A stretch of DNA of 41,194 nucleotides from Terrisporobacter petrolearius (GTDB lineage: Bacteria > Bacillota > Clostridia > Peptostreptococcales > Peptostreptococcaceae). The stretch spans positions 1 through 41,194 of the forward strand of contig NZ_JAHZMO010000029.1 of assembly GCF_020748185.1 (NCBI RefSeq), read 5' to 3'. The position numbers and the translations under genes were made by a program. Positions 32,914 through 39,972 of this stretch are shown in pieces; position 1 is the first letter of the stretch; every line of letters begins with the position of its first letter. Under the pieces are notes generated by a model. It saw nothing but the letters and a program-made list of their open reading frames with translations, was not told the DNA's origin and ran no database searches.

Positions 32914-33690
32914 CTAACCTATTTTTATAGATCTCATAGAAAGAGAACCATGTTCTATTCCATTGAATATAAACTCAACCTTATCTCCTTCTTCCATCAA
33001 TGCAGAAATATATAATAAAGGTAAATAGTGTTCACCAGTTGGAGCAGAAAGTAAAGCTTCTCTTCCAATGGCTTTGTAATTGATTAACTTATCATGATCA
33101 CCTTTAATAACAGCATTAGCTACAAATTCATCGAATTCAGATGCCCAAGTATAAGGATTGACATCTTTATCTTCTTTCATTTCTCTTAAATTATGAACTA
33201 TATTACCACTCCCCAAAATTAATATACCTTCTTCTCTAAGCTTAAATAATTTTTTACCTAGGTTATAGTGATACTCTTCATTTTCTAATGCATTTAAACT
33301 TAATTGAAATACAGGTATATCTGCTTTTGGATATATATGTTTTAATATACACCATGCACCATGGTCTATTCCCCAAGTATCAGTTAGCTTTACACCATAA
33401 TCCTTTAATTCCTCAAATACCTTATTTATATAAGGTTTCGCTCCACTAGTTGAATATTTCACCTTATATAATTCTTCAGGGAATCCATAAAAATCGTATA
33501 TTTCTTTAGGTGAATCTTGTTCAGTTATATAAGTCCCATTAGTTACCCAATGTGCTGATATAACCATTATAGCCTTAGGCTTATCTAATTCTTCACCTAA
33601 TTTATTTAACCTTTTAGTATATGAATTTTCCATTATCGCATTCATAGGGCTTCCATGTCCTATAAATAATACTGGTTGCTTTTTAACCAT
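32914..33690 (-). CDS. ygiD: Class III extradiol dioxygenase, YgiD/DODA type
   Basis: The 258-residue protein fits the single-domain LigB-like family. Probable metal ligands and active-site residues are H12 (FIGHGSP), H47 (ISAHWV), H166 (GSGNIVHNLRE) and H221 (TGEHYLPLL), and H110 (GIDHGAW) lies at the site. Homologues are called 4,5-DOPA extradiol dioxygenases, but the physiological substrate in bacteria is generally unknown, and oxygen-dependent ring cleavage is odd in an anaerobe. It probably handles a catecholic or quinone-related toxin. It is monocistronic. Confidence 0.85.
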   Translation of the reverse strand: MVKKQPVLFIGHGSPMNAIMENSYTKRLNKLGEELDKPKAIMVISAHWVTNGTYITEQDSPKEIYDFYGFPEELYKVKYSTSGAKPYINKVFEELKDYGVKLTDTWGIDHGAWCILKHIYPKADIPVFQLSLNALENEEYHYNLGKKLFKLREEGILILGSGNIVHNLREMKEDKDVNPYTWASEFDEFVANAVIKGDHDKLINYKAIGREALLSAPTGEHYLPLLYISALMEEGDKVEFIFNGIEHGSLSMRSIKIG

Positions 33691-33780
33691 ATCTATCCAC
33701 CGCCACTTATCAATTTTACAAAATGGAAATTATATAGGTTCCACTATATCTTATTTTATTCTTACCCAAATTTTATATAA

Positions 33781-33881
33781 AGTATCTTACTACTAAAAAT
33801 TTATATTTTTACACTATTAAATCATACTTAAAATAACTATTGTCTTAGAATTAAACCTTATAAATACTTTAAAGTAAGATA
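33781..33881. promoter_or_regulatory. Paired inverted 11-mers upstream of ygiD
   Basis: AGTATCTTACT (33781-33791) and AGTAAGATACT (33871-33881) are perfect inverse complements 90 bases apart. They flank the likely ygiD promoter region. Sites of this general shape are used by DUF24/HxlR and MarR regulators. A start of translation (AGAGGTGAG, ATG at 33903) after the second copy gives only MDKI and a stop. Confidence 0.35.
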
Positions 33882-33924
33882 CTAAATTAGAGGTGAGTAC
33901 TAATGGATAAAATCTAAGCATTAA

Positions 33925-33957
33925 AATAAGGAATACCAGTTCTGGGTATTCCTTATT
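33925..33957. terminator. Terminator of the leftward TrpXYZ-type operon
   Basis: A 13-bp stem AATAAGGAATACC/GGTATTCCTTATT with T-rich flank on both strands lies 67 bases beyond the stop of the ATPase gene at 34025. Confidence 0.8.
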
Positions 33958-34024
33958 TATTATCATTTCTAATTAATCTGTATAAATTTCTCTCTTTTAA
34001 ACTATTTAAATATCCTGAGATATG

Positions 34025-34819
34025 TTAAGCAAACATAATTCTATCTGAAAGCTCTTCTTTAAAAGTAATTTTATTAAATTCTTCTATAAGATCATTTTTA
34101 GTCAAATTCTTCTTTTCCATTTTATCCATATCAAGAATTATTTCTCCTCTATGCATCATAAGCAATCTATTTCCAAACTCTATAGCATGGTTTAAATTAT
34201 GTGTTATCATAATTGTTGTAATATTTTTTTCTTTAACTATGCTATTTGTAAGGTTTATAATAGTTTCTGATGTTTTTGGATCTAAAGCCGCCGTATGCTC
34301 ATCTAAAAGTAAAATCTTTGGTGTATTTAAAGTAGCCATTAGTAGAGAAAGAGCTTGTCTTTGCCCTCCAGATAACATTCCTACCTTTGTATTTATTTTA
34401 TCTTCAAGACCTAAATTTAATATGGAAAGATGGTTTTTAAATTCCTCTATATTTTTTTTATTAACTCCTAAAGAAAGTCCAAAACTACTTCCCTTATTAT
34501 ATGCCAAAGATAAGTTTTCTAAAATAGTCATAGATGGTGATGTCCCCTTAGTTGGATCTTGGAATACTCTACTTATAAATCTTGATTTTTTATGTTCTTT
34601 TAAATTTGTTATATCTTTTTCTTCTAAAATTATATTACCTGAATCTAACTCTAATTCACCAGATATTATATTTAAAAGAGTAGATTTTCCTGCTCCATTA
34701 CTTCCAACAATAGTTATAAAATCTCCTTGATTTATTTCTAAGTTAAAATTGTTAAAAATATTAGTTTCATTTATTGTGCCTTTATTAAATCCTTTACTGA
34801 TGGAATTTATTTTAAGCAT
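34025..34819 (-). CDS. TrpXYZ-type ABC importer ATPase, system 1 (COG1101)
   Basis: The 264-residue protein has Walker A GSNGAGKST (39-47), the phrase FISRVFQDPTKGTSPSMTILENLSLA, signature LSGGQRQ (149-155), Walker B ILLLDEHTAALDP and H-loop ITHN. DEHTAALDP with His in place of the usual Pro/Ala is characteristic of this COG1101 group, and its twin at 39104 has the same. The start overlaps the permease end by 8 bases. It powers the importer with the proteins at 34812-35687 and 35689-36681. The substrate class in this family is predicted to be aromatic or other amino acids, or purine-like compounds. Confidence 0.85.
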   Translation of the reverse strand: MLKINSISKGFNKGTINETNIFNNFNLEINQGDFITIVGSNGAGKSTLLNIISGELELDSGNIILEEKDITNLKEHKKSRFISRVFQDPTKGTSPSMTILENLSLAYNKGSSFGLSLGVNKKNIEEFKNHLSILNLGLEDKINTKVGMLSGGQRQALSLLMATLNTPKILLLDEHTAALDPKTSETIINLTNSIVKEKNITTIMITHNLNHAIEFGNRLLMMHRGEIILDMDKMEKKNLTKNDLIEEFNKITFKEELSDRIMFA

Positions 34820-35687
34820 TTAGACTCCCCCTTCCTTTTGAAGAAAATTTAAGTTTATCTAAAATATTATTATCATTCATAACTATAGCACTAACCACTA
34901 TTAATGATGTTATTAATTTTAAATCCGTTGGTGGGAAACCTAAATTTAAAGCAACACCAACACTTAGTTTATATAAAAATGCACCTATTATAACTACTGT
35001 AGTTCCTTTTAATAACCTACTATTTTTGAAAACAGATTGACCAAGTATAATAGAGGCTAAACCAAATACTATAAACCCATTTCCCATAGATATATCTGAA
35101 AATCTTTGATATTGTGCCATCATAGCTCCACTTAAAGCTACAAGTCCATTAGATATCATAAGTCCAGCTATTTTCATTTTTCCTTTATTTACTCCAAGAG
35201 AAGTAACTAGCGTGTCATTATCACCTGTAGCCCTTAAAATAAATCCAAACTTAGTTTTAAATAAAATATCCATTAATAGTTTAACTACTAACACTATTAA
35301 TAATAAAGTTACAACTACTGGTATATTATTAGAGAATATATTAGCTTTATTAAATATAGGAAGATTCGCCTTTCCCATTACTCTTAGGTTTATAGAATAT
35401 AGTCCTATCATAACTAAAATTCCAGATAAAAGATTAGTTATTTTTAAATTCACATGAAGTATTCCAGTGACTAATCCACCAATAGCTCCTCCTATAAATG
35501 CTAATCCTAATGATAAAAATGGATTAATATCCTTTAATATAAATGCTGTAGTAATTGCAGCACCTAAACTAAATGTTCCATCTACAGATAAATCAGGAAA
35601 ATCTAATATAGTATAAGTTATATATACTCCTAGTGCTCCTATAGCAAAGATAAGGCCCTGCTCTAAAGTACCTATAAAGAAGTTCAT
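34812..35687 (-). CDS. TrpXYZ-type ABC importer permease, system 1 (COG4120)
   Basis: The 291-residue protein has about eight to nine membrane segments. Conserved phrases are YTILDFPDLSVDGTFSLGAAI near residue 24, LKITNLLSGILVMIGLYSINLRVMGKAN, GFILRATGDNDTLVTSLGVNKGKMKIAGLMISNGLVALSGAMMAQYQ (cytoplasmic coupling region), and ASIILGQSVF. It belongs to the branched-chain/ribose-like permease superfamily (COG4120). Its ATG is directly after the binding-protein stop, with GGAGG. The paralogue at 38224 shares every block. Confidence 0.88.
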   Translation of the reverse strand: MNFFIGTLEQGLIFAIGALGVYITYTILDFPDLSVDGTFSLGAAITTAFILKDINPFLSLGLAFIGGAIGGLVTGILHVNLKITNLLSGILVMIGLYSINLRVMGKANLPIFNKANIFSNNIPVVVTLLLIVLVVKLLMDILFKTKFGFILRATGDNDTLVTSLGVNKGKMKIAGLMISNGLVALSGAMMAQYQRFSDISMGNGFIVFGLASIILGQSVFKNSRLLKGTTVVIIGAFLYKLSVGVALNLGFPPTDLKLITSLIVVSAIVMNDNNILDKLKFSSKGRGSLNA

Positions 35688-35688
35688 A

Positions 35689-36681
35689 TTACTTACCTCC
35701 TTCTATAAGTTTAGCTTTATTCAGTATATCTTTATCAATATTTATAGAAAGCTTATTAAGTGTATCCTTATTTATTACAAGTTCTGTATCCTTTAAATTT
35801 TTTATAGGTAACTCTTTTATATCTTTTCCTTTTAACACTTCAACTGCCATAAGTCCAGCTTCAAAACCAAGCTTTTTGTAATTAATTCCTTCTGTAATTA
35901 AAGCTCCTCCTTTAATATGAGCTTCTTCTGCTCCAATTACTGGTACTTTTTTATCTACTGACTTAGAAGCTATTATTGCCATTGAAGAAGCTATCATATT
36001 ATCTGCTGGTGTGTATAAAACATCTATTTTATCCAAGATTGAATCTAATCCTTGACTTATATCATTTACACTATTTACACCTTTTGATATTACTTTTATA
36101 TTATCTTTTTTAGCTAATTCCTCTAAATTATTTACTTGAATTTCAGAGTTTACTTCACTAGTATTGTATAAAACTCCTATAGTTTTTACATCTTTAACTA
36201 TTTCTTGCATAAGTTTTAATTGTTTTTCTATAGGAACTGCATCACTAGTTCCTGCAACATTTGTTCCTGATTTATCCTTTGATTTTACAAGGCCTGCTTC
36301 TACAGCATCGGTTACCGCTGTAGTTATAATTGGAACATCCTTCGTTGTGTTAAACGCTGCCTGTGCTGCAGGAGTTCCAATAGCGAATATTAAATCTTTG
36401 TTACTTGAGACAAAATCGTTAGATATCATCTGAGATGTTGCAATATCTCCCTCTGCATTTTGTACTTCTAGATTAAGATTTTCCCCTTCTTTAAATCCCT
36501 CAGAATTTAAAGCTTCTACAAATCCTTCCCTAGCTAAGTCTAAAGCTGGGTGAGATGCTATTTGGGATATTCCTATATTCACAATCTTTTCATGTGATGA
36601 AGAATTTCCTTTTGAACATGCTGAAAATAAAGACATGCTTACTAGAATTGAACTTAATAAAATTAATTTTTTTGCTACCAT
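35689..36681 (-). CDS. TrpX-type substrate-binding lipoprotein, system 1 (COG2984)
   Basis: The ATG at 36681 follows GGAGG by 8 bases (330 residues). The frame open from 36711 adds ten residues without a ribosome binding site. The lipobox is SLFSAC (C22). The domain (pfam04392) reads VNIGISQIASHPALDLAREGFVEAL, then EVQNAEGDIATSQMISNDFVSS, FAIGTPAAQAAFNTTKDVPIITTAVTDAVEAGLV, IGVLYNTSEVNSEIQVNNLEEL and DVLYTPADNMIASSMAIIAS. This is the family predicted as tryptophan (TrpX) or related binding proteins in Firmicutes. It is the first structural gene after the UAG-rich leader and terminator at 36787-37081. Confidence 0.88.
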   Translation of the reverse strand: MVAKKLILLSSILVSMSLFSACSKGNSSSHEKIVNIGISQIASHPALDLAREGFVEALNSEGFKEGENLNLEVQNAEGDIATSQMISNDFVSSNKDLIFAIGTPAAQAAFNTTKDVPIITTAVTDAVEAGLVKSKDKSGTNVAGTSDAVPIEKQLKLMQEIVKDVKTIGVLYNTSEVNSEIQVNNLEELAKKDNIKVISKGVNSVNDISQGLDSILDKIDVLYTPADNMIASSMAIIASKSVDKKVPVIGAEEAHIKGGALITEGINYKKLGFEAGLMAVEVLKGKDIKELPIKNLKDTELVINKDTLNKLSINIDKDILNKAKLIEGGK

Positions 36682-36786
36682 ACTACCAACCTCCAAATAC
36701 TTTGTTTTCAATTTTTGTAAGATTAGTAGAACAAAGCTTCAAATAGTATTTTTCTGTAGACAAAATTATATATACCTGTTTATAAT

Positions 36787-36818
36787 AAAAAACCCCTCCA
36801 TAAAGTTATATGGAGAGG
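36787..36818 (-). terminator. Leader terminator upstream of the system 1 binding-protein gene
   Basis: On the minus strand CCTCTCCATA (36818-36809), loop TAACTT, TATGGAGGGG (36802-36793), then T6. The stem has one G-U. It lies about 265 bases into the leader transcript and 106 bases before the start codon, so unregulated transcription should stop here. GGAGA at 36862-36858, touching the last UAG triplet, is complementary to TCTCC in the 5' arm and could form part of an antiterminator. Confidence 0.85.
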
Positions 36819-36861
36819 ACTGTTTTAATTCCAAAATAATTAACTGTTAAAGTTATATCTC

Positions 36862-37078
36862 CTACTTATGCTACTATACTACTATTTAATATTTAGCATT
36901 TAAATATATAATTAATATATTTGAATACATGTTTTAATACCTTACTTTTGTAAAGCTTGGTGAATTAATATTTCCTATTCTACTTTTACTTACTATACTT
37001 CTAATTCACCATAACATTTCTACTACTAAACTACTGTTCTACTATTCTACAATTTATATTATCTATACTACTTTCCTA
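36862..37078 (-). promoter_or_regulatory. UAG-triplet array, candidate HutP-binding leader
   Basis: On the minus strand there are 19 UAG triplets. Their plus-strand CTA positions start at 37076, 37068, 37063, 37047, 37042, 37039, 37031, 37026, 37023, 37020, 37001, 36993, 36980, 36975, then after a gap 36882, 36879, 36874, 36871 and 36862. Spacing is mostly 3, 5 or 8 bases. Bacillus HutP recognises clustered NUAG motifs in mRNA and prevents termination. A HutP-family gene ends 48 bases upstream of the array and an intrinsic terminator follows it. Binding is inferred, not shown. Confidence 0.75.
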
Positions 37079-37087
37079 ATAAAATGA

Positions 37088-37116
37088 ATTATATATAGAT
37101 TTTCAACTTATGTCAA
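37088..37116 (-). promoter_or_regulatory. Perfect consensus sigmaA promoter of the UAG leader
   Basis: On the minus strand TTGACA (37116-37111), 17-base spacer, TATAAT (37093-37088). Both hexamers are perfect. Transcription should start near 37081, three bases before the first UAG triplet. A promoter this strong implies that control is exerted later, in the leader. Confidence 0.9.
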
Positions 37117-37125
37117 CTATATAAT

Positions 37126-37545
37126 TTATAAATCTGCTATTGATCTATGTCCAAGCCCAATTACTACTTCATTTAAATGAAGCAATCCTACACTAAGGAA
37201 AATACATACACTTACATGCTCACCATGTCTTGCAACGCCAATTTTTCCACCTACGCTAAGACCATTTGCTTTATCTGCAACTTGCATTATTGCTTCTCTA
37301 GTAGCTCCTGCAATAGCACCATCATGAACATGGCAATCTTTAATTATTCCAGTCCTTTTAGATGCAACTAAAGCTCTTTCTATGATTTTTTGAATAGATG
37401 AATTTAAGTTTCCACCAATATCTACTGCTACAGCTAAAACATTCTCTTTTTTAAATTCTTCTATAAGTTTTTCTTCTTCTTGTCTTGAAGATATCGCCAT
37501 ATTAATAGAAGCTTTTGCTATATTTATGCTATTTTTTTCTTTCAT
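37126..37545 (-). CDS. hutP: HutP-family RNA-binding antiterminator
   Basis: The ATG at 37545 follows GGGAGG and gives 139 residues, close to the 148 or so of Bacillus HutP. The C-terminal half carries the family core: CHVHDGAIAGATREAI (71-86), ANGLSVGGKIGVARHGEHVSVCIF (93-116) and GLLHLNEVVIGLGHRSI (120-136). HutP hexamers bind UAG repeats in mRNA with Mg2+ and a ligand, L-histidine in Bacillus. No hut catabolic gene is present here; the next gene downstream is an ABC importer with a UAG-rich leader, so that leader is the likely target. H133 fits a metal-binding histidine; whether the other histidine ligands are conserved needs an alignment. The ligand may not be histidine. Confidence 0.85.
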   Translation of the reverse strand: MKEKNSINIAKASINMAISSRQEEEKLIEEFKKENVLAVAVDIGGNLNSSIQKIIERALVASKRTGIIKDCHVHDGAIAGATREAIMQVADKANGLSVGGKIGVARHGEHVSVCIFLSVGLLHLNEVVIGLGHRSIADL

Positions 37546-37771
37546 AAGTAAACCTCCCAATCAATCTATTTATATAATGATTTTTATATTTTAATGATTC
37601 TATAAATCGAAATAAACTTTTATATTTTACAACTTATTATATCAGACTTTAATCTAAAATGAATCATAATCTTATTGTTAAAATATTTCCTCTTACACTC
37701 TTCTTCAAATTCATCTAATATATACGTTACATTTAATTTACAAAAAAATACACTAAATCTTATATTTTTTA
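37546..37771. other. Divergent control region between hutP and the rightward leader
   Basis: AT-rich, no gene. It must contain the hutP promoter on the minus strand (TATAAT-like sequence near 37644, no clear -35). UAG triplets are sparse here on both strands, unlike the neighbouring array. Confidence 0.4.
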
Positions 37772-37800
37772 TTGACTTATAAATTTTAATAGCATATACT
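37772..37800 (+). promoter_or_regulatory. SigmaA promoter of the system 2 leader
   Basis: TTGACT (37772-37777), 17-base spacer, TATACT (37795-37800); each hexamer differs from consensus at one base. The expected start is near 37807, giving a leader of about 415 bases before the permease ATG. Confidence 0.8.
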
Positions 37801-37863
37801 CTATATTAAATAAAAAACGAACATTAAATATTATTAATTATAAAATAGAACTGGAGGGTAATT

Positions 37864-37920
37864 ATGAATACTTTAATAAACAAACAAGCACGATTTAGTT
37901 TTTATAGCCAATTTATATAG
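37864..37920 (+). CDS. Predicted 18-residue leader peptide rich in Phe/Tyr
   Basis: The frame MNTLINKQARFSFYSQFI has a strong GGAGGG (37853-37858) 5 bases before its ATG and starts about 57 bases after the predicted transcription start. Four of the last eight residues are aromatic (F, F, Y, F). Its stop codon overlaps the first base of stem segment 1 (37920-37930), and the Tyr-Ser-Gln codons overlap TATAGCCAA, which can pair with 38007-38015. This is the arrangement expected for ribosome-mediated attenuation sensing charged Phe or Tyr tRNA. It is not proven to be translated. Confidence 0.6.
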   Translation: MNTLINKQARFSFYSQFI

Positions 37921-38015
37921 GGTTTGTATCAAGTTATAAATTTGATTAATTTTAACATGGATACAAACCCCTTATGACTTACAAATAATTTGGGATTGTA
38001 TCTGTGTTGGCTATA
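37903..38015 (+). promoter_or_regulatory. RNA switch candidate with three mutually exclusive segments
   Basis: Segment 1 GGGTTTGTATC (37920-37930) is perfectly complementary to segment 2 GATACAAACCC (37960-37970). Segment 3 GGGATTGTATC (37993-38003) can pair with the same segment 2 with one mismatch. A fourth pair, TATAGCCAA (37903-37911) with TTGGCTATA (38007-38015), would close the whole structure and includes leader-peptide codons. This is a classical attenuator logic, located directly upstream of the terminators at 38050-38168. Confidence 0.7.
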
Positions 38016-38049
38016 TTGTTTATAATGTTATTCATTATTACCATTTATA

Positions 38050-38205
38050 AAGCCACACGGATTATACTGTGTGGCTTTTTTATATTCAAAAATGAACCAC
38101 ATGGATTATGCTGTGTGGTTTTTTTATACCCAAAATAAACCACATGGATTATACTATGTGGTTTTTTTATACAAAATAAATGTGGTTTTTTTATACAAAA
38201 TAAAT
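38050..38205 (+). terminator. Three tandem near-identical terminators plus a partial copy
   Basis: Hairpin 1: 38050-38058 with 38069-38077. Hairpin 2: 38095-38101 with 38114-38120. Hairpin 3: 38137-38145 with 38156-38164. Each has the form CCACA-loop-TGTGG followed by 6-7 T, and the loops read GGATTATACT or a one-base variant. The unit repeats every 43-44 bases. A fourth, partial unit (TGTGG plus T7 and the ATACAAAATAAA spacer) is at 38181-38205. All lie between the leader switch and the permease start. Confidence 0.85.
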
Positions 38206-38223
38206 TTTAAAGGAGTATTTTTT

Positions 38224-39117
38224 ATGATAGGAATTGTATCTGTAGTAACACAAAGTTTAATTTTATCGATTATGGCATTGGGTATTTATATCAGCTATAA
38301 AATCTTGGATTTTCCAGACTTATCTGTTGATGGAAGCTTCTCACTAGGTGGTGCTGTTATCGCTTTATCTTTAACTAATGGGCTATCTCCAATAATAGGA
38401 ACTTTATTAGCTCTTCTATGTGGCTTAATTTCTGGTCTTGTTACTGGTATTTTGCACCTTAAGCTTAAAATTTCTAACTTACTTTCAGGAATTTTAGTTA
38501 TGGGTATGCTTTACTCTATTAATCTAGGAATAATGGGAAAGTCAAACGTTCCACTATTTAATTTCAATCACTTATTTAATATCCGTATTTCTCCACTAGT
38601 ATTAGTTATAGCTGTTGCATTTTCTTGCAAATTTATTTTAGATTTATTCTTAACTACTGGACTTGGGTATACATTAAAAGCTGTTGGTGATAATTCTCAA
38701 ATGGTTAAATCATTAGGAGTTGATATTGATATTATAAAAATATTAGGACTAATGCTATCTAATGGTATGGTTTCTTTATCTGGTAGCTTATATGCTCAAT
38801 TTCAAGGATTCTCTGATGTTAATATGGGAATTGGTACTTTAATGCTTGGAATAGCATCAATAATAATTGGTGTATCTCTATTTAAGAAACTTACATTTAT
38901 CAAGGACACTACATCTATATTATTTGGAACTCTAATCTACCAATTTACAATTTACCTTGCAATAAATTTAGGTATAGTACCTCCTAATAACTTAAAATTA
39001 ATGACTTCTATAGTATTAATTTTATTCTTAAGTATTGGTAATCTAAATATTTTTGCCCATAAAAATACTAACTATAAATATTCAAAGAAAAGAGGTGTTG
39101 TAGATGCTACAAATTAA
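38224..39117 (+). CDS. TrpXYZ-type ABC importer permease, system 2 (COG4120)
   Basis: The true start is ATG 38224 after AAAGGAG (297 residues). The frame is open back to 38071, but that part is a translation of the tandem terminators and is not coding. The protein has eight to nine membrane segments and the same blocks as the system 1 permease: YKILDFPDLSVDGSFSLGGAV, LKLKISNLLSGILVMGMLYSINLGIMGKSN, GYTLKAVGDNSQMVKSLGVDIDIIKILGLMLSNGMVSLSGSLYAQFQ. Here the permease gene is first and the binding protein last, the reverse of system 1. Confidence 0.88.
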   Translation: MIGIVSVVTQSLILSIMALGIYISYKILDFPDLSVDGSFSLGGAVIALSLTNGLSPIIGTLLALLCGLISGLVTGILHLKLKISNLLSGILVMGMLYSINLGIMGKSNVPLFNFNHLFNIRISPLVLVIAVAFSCKFILDLFLTTGLGYTLKAVGDNSQMVKSLGVDIDIIKILGLMLSNGMVSLSGSLYAQFQGFSDVNMGIGTLMLGIASIIIGVSLFKKLTFIKDTTSILFGTLIYQFTIYLAINLGIVPPNNLKLMTSIVLILFLSIGNLNIFAHKNTNYKYSKKRGVVDATN

Positions 39118-39859
39118 AAATATTTCAAAAACATTCCCTAATCCATATGGAGATTCTAATACTATCTTCAAAGATCTCTCACTGACTATAAATAAAGGTG
39201 AATTTGTTAGTATTATTGGAAGTAATGGCACAGGTAAATCTACTTTACTTAATATAATCTCAGGATTTATAAAAGAGAGCCAGGGAGATATTTTATTAAA
39301 TGGTAATAACTTAACAAAGCTAGCTGAGCATAAAAAAACACATCTAATAAGTAGAGTATTCCAAGATCCAAGTTTAGGCACTTGTCCTTCTATGACAGTT
39401 AGAGAAAATTTATCCTTAGCCTTAAACAAAGGAAATTTACTAAATCTAAAAAAATGTCTTCGTCACAAAACCGAAGTTATGGAAGATTTATTAGAAGATA
39501 TATCGCTTGACCTAAAAAAATATTTAGATGTTCAAGTAAAATATTTATCTGGTGGTCAAAGACAAGCACTTTCTCTAATTATGTCTAGTATTGCAAATCC
39601 AAAGGTTTTATTACTAGATGAACATACTGCCGCCTTAGATCCTAAGACTTCAAATGAAATTATAAATTTAACTAATAAAATTGTTAAAGAAAAAAATATA
39701 ACTACACTGATGGTAACTCATAATCTAAAACATGCTATCAATTATGGTGATAGACTTATAATGCTTCATAAAGGTGAAGTAATTTTAGATATAAGCGGTG
39801 ATGAAAAATCAAATATCACTATAGAAGAAATACTTCATAAATTTGAATATGAAGTTTAA
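39104..39859 (+). CDS. TrpXYZ-type ABC importer ATPase, system 2 (COG1101)
   Basis: The 251-residue protein has Walker A GSNGTGKST (39-47), LISRVFQDPSLGTCPSMTVRENLSLAL, signature LSGGQRQ (148-154), Walker B VLLLDEHTAALDP and H-loop VTHN. It is close to the system 1 ATPase along its whole length. It overlaps the permease gene by 14 bases, with AGAGGTG inside that gene. It energises the permease at 38224. Confidence 0.88.
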   Translation: MLQIKNISKTFPNPYGDSNTIFKDLSLTINKGEFVSIIGSNGTGKSTLLNIISGFIKESQGDILLNGNNLTKLAEHKKTHLISRVFQDPSLGTCPSMTVRENLSLALNKGNLLNLKKCLRHKTEVMEDLLEDISLDLKKYLDVQVKYLSGGQRQALSLIMSSIANPKVLLLDEHTAALDPKTSNEIINLTNKIVKEKNITTLMVTHNLKHAINYGDRLIMLHKGEVILDISGDEKSNITIEEILHKFEYEV

Positions 39860-39972
39860 AATATAAAACTTAATTTGTAGCTTAATTAATGTTAAATAAA
39901 CTTGTGTCTAGAGTTTAACCACATACATGAATATATGAACATATATGAAATTAATTTAGGAGGATTATAAAT

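Noticed and set aside
36862..37078. TRAP (MtrB) binding site made of (G/U)AG repeats
   Set aside because: TRAP needs about 11 triplets with regular 2-3 base spacers. Here spacers of 0, 2 and 5 dominate and a HutP-family gene is adjacent, so HutP is the simpler reading. TRAP is not fully excluded.
37807..38049. T-box riboswitch for the system 2 importer
   Set aside because: I see no TGGNACCGCG-like T-box sequence or AGTA/GA-type specifier loop; the leader peptide and pairing segments explain the region better.
38050..38205. CRISPR array
   Set aside because: The 43-44 base period reflects repeated hairpins with T runs; there are no unique spacers and no cas genes.
38071..38223. N-terminal extension of the system 2 permease (frame open from 38071)
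   Set aside because: It translates the tandem terminator repeats (repeated WFFYTQ/VVFLYKIN words). The AAAGGAG and ATG at 38224 give the start that matches the paralogue.
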